Assembly: GCA_018333525.1 (NCBI GenBank)
Contig: JAGXTF010000105.1
Location: forward strand, 1 to 64,000
DNA: 64,000 bases
Direction: 5' to 3'
Source of the DNA: Bacteroidota bacterium
GTDB taxonomy: Bacteria; Bacteroidota; Bacteroidia; NS11-12g; UBA955
Shown: piece after piece, positions 59,728-64,000 of the stretch
Numbering within the stretch: the first letter of the stretch is position 1
How the letters are laid out: every line of letters starts with the position of its first letter
Notes under the pieces: model-generated
Seen by the model: the letters and a program-made list of their open reading frames with translations, nothing else
What the model was told of the DNA's origin: nothing
Databases searched by the model: none
Program-made: the position numbers and the translations under genes

Positions 59728-61062
59728 ATGTCGGAAAAAATCACATTGGTTGGTGGAGGATTGGCTGGAGGACTTTTGGGAGTTTACCTTGCCAGAAGAG
59801 GATATAAAGTCAAAATTTTTGAAAGAAGGTCCGATATGCGTTCGGGAAATTATGAAGGAGGCCGAAGTATCAATCTGGCACTTTCTACCCGCGGAATCAG
59901 GGCATTGGAAAAAGTGGGACTCGATAAAGAAATTCTCTCCATTGCAATTCCAATGACCGGACGGATGATACATGATGTGGAAGGGAGACTTGCTTATCAA
60001 CCTTACGGAAAAGACGGACAAGCCATACATTCGGTATCCCGTGGTGGTTTGAATATCCGCTTATTGCAATTGGCAGATCAATATGAAAATATCGAATTGT
60101 TCTTTGATCACCGATGTGTGCATGCCGATCCTGATACCGGTTTAACAAGATATATCAATGCAAATGGAGATGAAATAGAAGATACTGCTGATGTGGTAAT
60201 TGGCACCGATGGTGCATTTAGCGCTGTTAGAGATTCCATGATGCGCTATCCCCGATTTAATTATTCCCAAACCTATGAGAACCACGGTTATAAGGAGTTG
60301 GAAATAACACCCGGGGATTCCGGAGAATTCCGCATAAACAAAAATTGTTTGCATATATGGCCGCGTAAAAGTTTTATGATGATTGCACTTCCAAATCCCG
60401 GAGGTAATTTTACCTGTACCTTGTTTATGCCATTTGTTGGGCAACCCGGTTTTGAAAACCTTCAAACACCACAAGAAATATTGGAATTGTTTGAAAAAGA
60501 ATTTCCGGATGCCTTGCCTATGATGCCTGGTTTAAGCGAAGATTTTTTCGGAAATCCAACAGGAGCTTTGGCTACTATTCGTTGTTACCCTTGGGTAAAA
60601 GGCAAAACCGCCTTACTCGGCGATAGTGCACATGCAGTGGTGCCATTTTATGGACAGGGAATGAATTGTTCTTTTGAAGACTGCATTATTTTAGATGAAT
60701 TAATTGATACTTGTGAAGGTGATTGGATTAAAATTCTGGATGAATATCAAAAATCCAGAAAACCAAATGCAGATGCCATTGCAGATCTGGCAGTGCAGAA
60801 TTTTGTTGAAATGCGCGACCTGGTTGGAACAGATGCATTTTTACACCGCAAACATATTGAGCACGATCTTACCGAATTATATCCGGACTTGTTTCACAGC
60901 CAATACGAATTGGTCACATTCAGTACCAATCCATACAGCTACGCCAAAGTTCAAGGTTCCAAGAATGACAATTTATTGGATCATATTATCGAACACAAAC
61001 TGGAATCCCGAATTACCGAAAAAACCTTTATGGAAAATTTGATTAAAGAAAAATTGGCTTAA
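59728..61062 (+). CDS. kmo: FAD-dependent kynurenine 3-monooxygenase
   Basis: ITLVGGGLAGGLLGVYLARRGYKVKIFERRSDMR, EGGRSINLALSTRGIRALEKVGL, ALLGDSAHAVVPFYGQGMNCSFEDC. Confidence 0.94.
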   Translation: MSEKITLVGGGLAGGLLGVYLARRGYKVKIFERRSDMRSGNYEGGRSINLALSTRGIRALEKVGLDKEILSIAIPMTGRMIHDVEGRLAYQPYGKDGQAIHSVSRGGLNIRLLQLADQYENIELFFDHRCVHADPDTGLTRYINANGDEIEDTADVVIGTDGAFSAVRDSMMRYPRFNYSQTYENHGYKELEITPGDSGEFRINKNCLHIWPRKSFMMIALPNPGGNFTCTLFMPFVGQPGFENLQTPQEILELFEKEFPDALPMMPGLSEDFFGNPTGALATIRCYPWVKGKTALLGDSAHAVVPFYGQGMNCSFEDCIILDELIDTCEGDWIKILDEYQKSRKPNADAIADLAVQNFVEMRDLVGTDAFLHRKHIEHDLTELYPDLFHSQYELVTFSTNPYSYAKVQGSKNDNLLDHIIEHKLESRITEKTFMENLIKEKLA

Positions 61063-61757
61063 GCTACTTTTCCCGTTTTTTTCAGAATAAAATACAAAAG
61101 GTAAAAATGCAGCAATCCTGCAAATTCCAATCCAATTAAATACCATGGCCATTCCCCTATTATAAAAGGGTTTTCGGCTATCGGCTTCACACATAAATAC
61201 ATGTAATTGGCCTGGTAAAAATAATTGAACAATGCTACCACAATCAGCACAACCTGTGTAATCAAAAATACCCGAAACCAACTCCATTTTCGCACAGATT
61301 TATTCATGAGATACAATGCATAAAATGCTGCAAGAATGATTCCTGCATGGGATAAATAATACTCTGCATATAAAAATCCTGAATATCCATGAGACATTTC
61401 CGGCGTAATAATGGAATGCACAGCCCCGGGAATCCCCCAAAAAACCAACAATTCCAATAGTATATTTTGAGGGAAAAAAAAGATTAGTCCCGAAAGTATG
61501 GAACTCAAGGCACAAAGCTGTAAAGGCAAAGAAGTCTGTAAATCCCAGTGTCCGTTATACCATAAATAAAAATGAATGCTGGAAGAAAGTAGAATTAAAA
61601 ATGCTCCCAATATTTTTCCGGCGATTTGCACCCTGCCTGCATCTTTATTTTTAATCCAGATTAATGGCAGCGCGATGAACAAAATGGAAATTACAATGCC
61701 TGTCCACCACTGTGTTCCAAGCAATGGTATAGTATAATGTCCACTGAAATTTTCCAT
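61059..61757 (-). CDS. TIGR02206/YwaF-like integral membrane protein
   Basis: 232 aa, LPLQLCALSSILSGL, PEMSHGYSGFLYAEYYLSHAGIILAAFYALY. Confidence 0.75.
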   Translation of the reverse strand: MENFSGHYTIPLLGTQWWTGIVISILFIALPLIWIKNKDAGRVQIAGKILGAFLILLSSSIHFYLWYNGHWDLQTSLPLQLCALSSILSGLIFFFPQNILLELLVFWGIPGAVHSIITPEMSHGYSGFLYAEYYLSHAGIILAAFYALYLMNKSVRKWSWFRVFLITQVVLIVVALFNYFYQANYMYLCVKPIAENPFIIGEWPWYLIGLEFAGLLHFYLLYFILKKTGKVA

Positions 61758-61764
61758 AAAAAAA

Positions 61765-61959
61765 TCAGTGTTTCTGTTTTTTCAATGAGTCCTTTTTTTC
61801 CTGCATTTTATCTTCAATGTAGTTGGGATTCATCTTGGTTTTATAACCTGTTTTTTTTATGGAATTTCTGGGAATGAGCATTGAAAGCAGGAATCCCCCG
61901 CCAACTATGACAATCAGAAATCCGATAAAAAACCAAAGTTTCTTTTTGTTATTCATCAT
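61765..61959 (-). CDS. Small membrane-anchored hypothetical protein
   Basis: 64 aa, single TM (LWFFIGFLIVIVGGGFLLSML), abuts the Ldh gene stop. Confidence 0.6.
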   Translation of the reverse strand: MMNNKKKLWFFIGFLIVIVGGGFLLSMLIPRNSIKKTGYKTKMNPNYIEDKMQEKKDSLKKQKH

Positions 61960-63051
61960 TTATTTTGGTAATTCCAATTGGTATTTTTCAGCAATTTCCA
62001 GCAAATCAGAATGTACTTTTTTATTCAGGGGAATTCCATGAACCTTGCGATGGACCTCAGCATTCCTTTCGTTGTCTCCGGGTATTTGCACGGGATTGTT
62101 TATATCCATTGCTTCTGTTTTTCTGAAGCGTTGAATCCATAGATCCATATTTTCTTTAAACTCTCTGGCTTCTCTAAATCCATCGATACTCCAGGCACCA
62201 ACAAAATGCCCTATTCCTTTTCCGGGTGCATTTTCTGCGGGATCCAAAAAGGAAACAAACGGAGGAACCCAGGGGCCAAAATTCGCCCCGCTAAGCACAC
62301 CGCTGAAAATATCTACAAATGCACTCAGACCGTATCCTTTGTAACTGCCATGTTCCATATCACTGCCAAGGGTGAGTACCATTCCCTTGTTTTTAAGTTC
62401 TGATGGATTTCTGCTTTTACTTCCGTCTTCTTTAATCAGCCAGCCTTCGGGAATTTCTTTTTCCGCTCTTTCCGCAATTTCCAGCTTGCCATTGGATGCG
62501 GCAGATGTTGCCATATCCAAAACAAATGGAGGTTCATTTAAGGCGGGTATTGCCACACAAATCGGATTTGTACCCAGCATGCGTTCACGGCCACCTGCAG
62601 GTGTAACCAGAGGGCTGGCATTGGTAACCGCAAAACCAATCATATCATGTTCCAGGGCCATCATGCTATGAAAAGCAGCTATTCCGAAATGGTTGCTGTT
62701 GTTGATTGCAACCCAACCGGAACCTGCAATTTTTGCTTTTTGAATGGCAATTTGCATGGCCTTGGGTGCGGATACAAGTCCTATTGCTCCACCTGCATCC
62801 ATGGTAGCAGTAGATGCAGTTTCCCTGATTATTTTAATTAGTGGGTTTGGTTGTATTCTCCCTTTTTCAATCAAACGCAAATAACCACTCAGTCTGGCCA
62901 CACCATGGCTGTCGATACCTCGCAAGTCTGCCGCAATCAGTACACTTGCAGCCAATTGGGCATCATCCCTGCTAAAATCGTTTTTTACAAAAATATTTTC
63001 TACCCAGGTTTTCAATGCAACCCATGGGAATATTTCATTCTCTGCGGCCAT
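61960..63051 (-). CDS. Ldh family oxidoreductase (malate/L-lactate dehydrogenase type)
   Basis: DLRGIDSHGVARLSGYLRLIEKGRI, NSNHFGIAAFHSMMAL, MLGTNPICVAIP, KGYGLSAFVDIFSGVLSGA. Confidence 0.94.
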   Translation of the reverse strand: MAAENEIFPWVALKTWVENIFVKNDFSRDDAQLAASVLIAADLRGIDSHGVARLSGYLRLIEKGRIQPNPLIKIIRETASTATMDAGGAIGLVSAPKAMQIAIQKAKIAGSGWVAINNSNHFGIAAFHSMMALEHDMIGFAVTNASPLVTPAGGRERMLGTNPICVAIPALNEPPFVLDMATSAASNGKLEIAERAEKEIPEGWLIKEDGSKSRNPSELKNKGMVLTLGSDMEHGSYKGYGLSAFVDIFSGVLSGANFGPWVPPFVSFLDPAENAPGKGIGHFVGAWSIDGFREAREFKENMDLWIQRFRKTEAMDINNPVQIPGDNERNAEVHRKVHGIPLNKKVHSDLLEIAEKYQLELPK

Positions 63052-63140
63052 ATTTACCGGTGCAAATTAAGCTAAAATGCAGGAAGCGTTTTGGAAATTT
63101 GAACTGATATTTTGGATTCGATAGAAAGTAAAATGCATAA

Positions 63141-63171
63141 AAAAACGTCCGAAGATTCGGACGTTTTTTTT
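63141..63171 (-). terminator. Terminator downstream of the protease-ankyrin gene
   Basis: AACGTCCGAA-ga-TTCGGACGTT stem (63144-63165) with A/T tracts on both sides. Confidence 0.85.
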
Positions 63172-63181
63172 AGGTAATTCC

Positions 63182-64000
63182 TTATTTTTTCTTCTCGGCT
63201 TTTTTCAGAATTTTGGCAATATCTTTATGCTTTGCAGCTTTTGCCAAAGCCCTTGCAGATTTCCCTGCAAAATTGGTTAATTTGGCATTAGCACCTGCAT
63301 CCAGCAAGGCATTCACAGCATCCAGATTCCCATTTTTAGCTGCTATCATAAGCGCAGTTTCATTGTCGGAATTGCGGGCATTAATGTCAAAACCTTCTAC
63401 GGATGCAACTTTTGTGATAACGGATGAAAGATTGTTTTTCGCCAGGATATGTGCAAGCGGTGTTCCATACTTATCTTTCATATTCACATCAATTACCGCA
63501 GAGCCCAATGCTTCCAATAGCATATCAGTTCGATAATTCTGTGCGGCGAGAATGAGAATATTGTCTTTATCCGGCAGCTGATTTTCTTTTCTATAAATCC
63601 ATTTATAAATACCCCATTCTTTAAATTCCTCGAGGTTATTGTCTTGAATTGCAAGTTCCAGATTTCGGTAAACACCGGTTACCAAAAGGTTCCAGGGAAT
63701 GGATGTAATTCTGTGCACGGCATTGCCGCTTTCTGCCTGAATTTCTTCTTCAAATAACCTACCTAAAACATAATTCAGATCCATCAGTACGTCGGTTTTG
63801 ATACATCCGCAAGTGGCATCATAATGATAATCTCTTCCAGGGCCGCGCACCAAAATACCTTCAATAAATCCATTGAAGTTAAATACCGGACCACCGCTAT
63901 TTCCACCAAATACATCCAAATCGGTAAGGAAATAAGTTGGAATTTCATTGTTTGTTACGTGCGCGCTATCAGCCACTTTCAATGGCAGTCCCATTGGGGA
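63182..64000 (-). CDS. Trypsin-like serine protease fused to ankyrin repeats (5' part outside window)
   Basis: VFGGNSGGPVFNFNGFIEGILVRG catalytic Ser motif, then ankyrin repeats NETALMIAAKNGNLDAVNALLDAGANAKLTNFAGKSARALAKAAKHKDIAKIL; in-frame codons (SP) continue to the window edge. Confidence 0.85.
   Translation of the reverse strand, partial: SPMGLPLKVADSAHVTNNEIPTYFLTDLDVFGGNSGGPVFNFNGFIEGILVRGPGRDYHYDATCGCIKTDVLMDLNYVLGRLFEEEIQAESGNAVHRITSIPWNLLVTGVYRNLELAIQDNNLEEFKEWGIYKWIYRKENQLPDKDNILILAAQNYRTDMLLEALGSAVIDVNMKDKYGTPLAHILAKNNLSSVITKVASVEGFDINARNSDNETALMIAAKNGNLDAVNALLDAGANAKLTNFAGKSARALAKAAKHKDIAKILKKAEKKK

Noticed and set aside
1-64000. tRNA, rRNA, prophage, transposase, toxin-antitoxin or defence islands
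   Set aside because: Scanned intergenic gaps and ORF translations by eye and saw no supporting motif; tRNAscan-SE and defence-system HMMs would be needed to exclude small or divergent cases

Overview
This is a chromosomal window from a Bacteroidota-like genome. The evidence is several type IX secretion (T9SS) sorting-domain proteins, DUF4290/DUF4837/DUF4846/TIGR02757 family proteins, Rho with a long N-terminal insert, and a Bacteroidota-style -33/-7 promoter. About 55 protein-coding genes can be supported. They are mostly housekeeping and cell-envelope genes: fdhD-mobA, a tetR-tolC-hlyD-RND efflux operon, a DegT aminotransferase, two tandem T9SS type-B adhesin-like paralogs, dihydroorotase, thioredoxin, cystathionine gamma-synthase, MOSC, OmpA, a PAS kinase with response regulator, purN, a lytic transglycosylase, alanine dehydrogenase, lepB, dapB, mltG, nuoABCD, rho, pdeM, mscS, apaG, murA, a TonB receptor, a glycosyltransferase with polysaccharide deacetylase, kynurenine 3-monooxygenase, an Ldh-family dehydrogenase, and a truncated protease-ankyrin protein at the right edge. 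I saw no rRNA, tRNA, CRISPR array, transposase or phage genes. I did not find a convincing new multi-gene system. The most unusual non-coding structures are (i) a 212-bp tandem repeat at 264-720 carrying five copies of a TTATCCGCGTCGCTG core, each flanked by CTTTCA/TGAAAG inverted arms; (ii) a 22-bp (20/22) inverted repeat upstream of the TonB receptor that resolves into two 7-1-7 Fur-like boxes; (iii) a 14-bp perfect inverted repeat upstream of tetR whose arms coincide with -33/-7 promoter elements; and (iv) three convergent gene pairs whose stop codons share one TTAA. All family names come from reading the motifs by eye; no database search was run.
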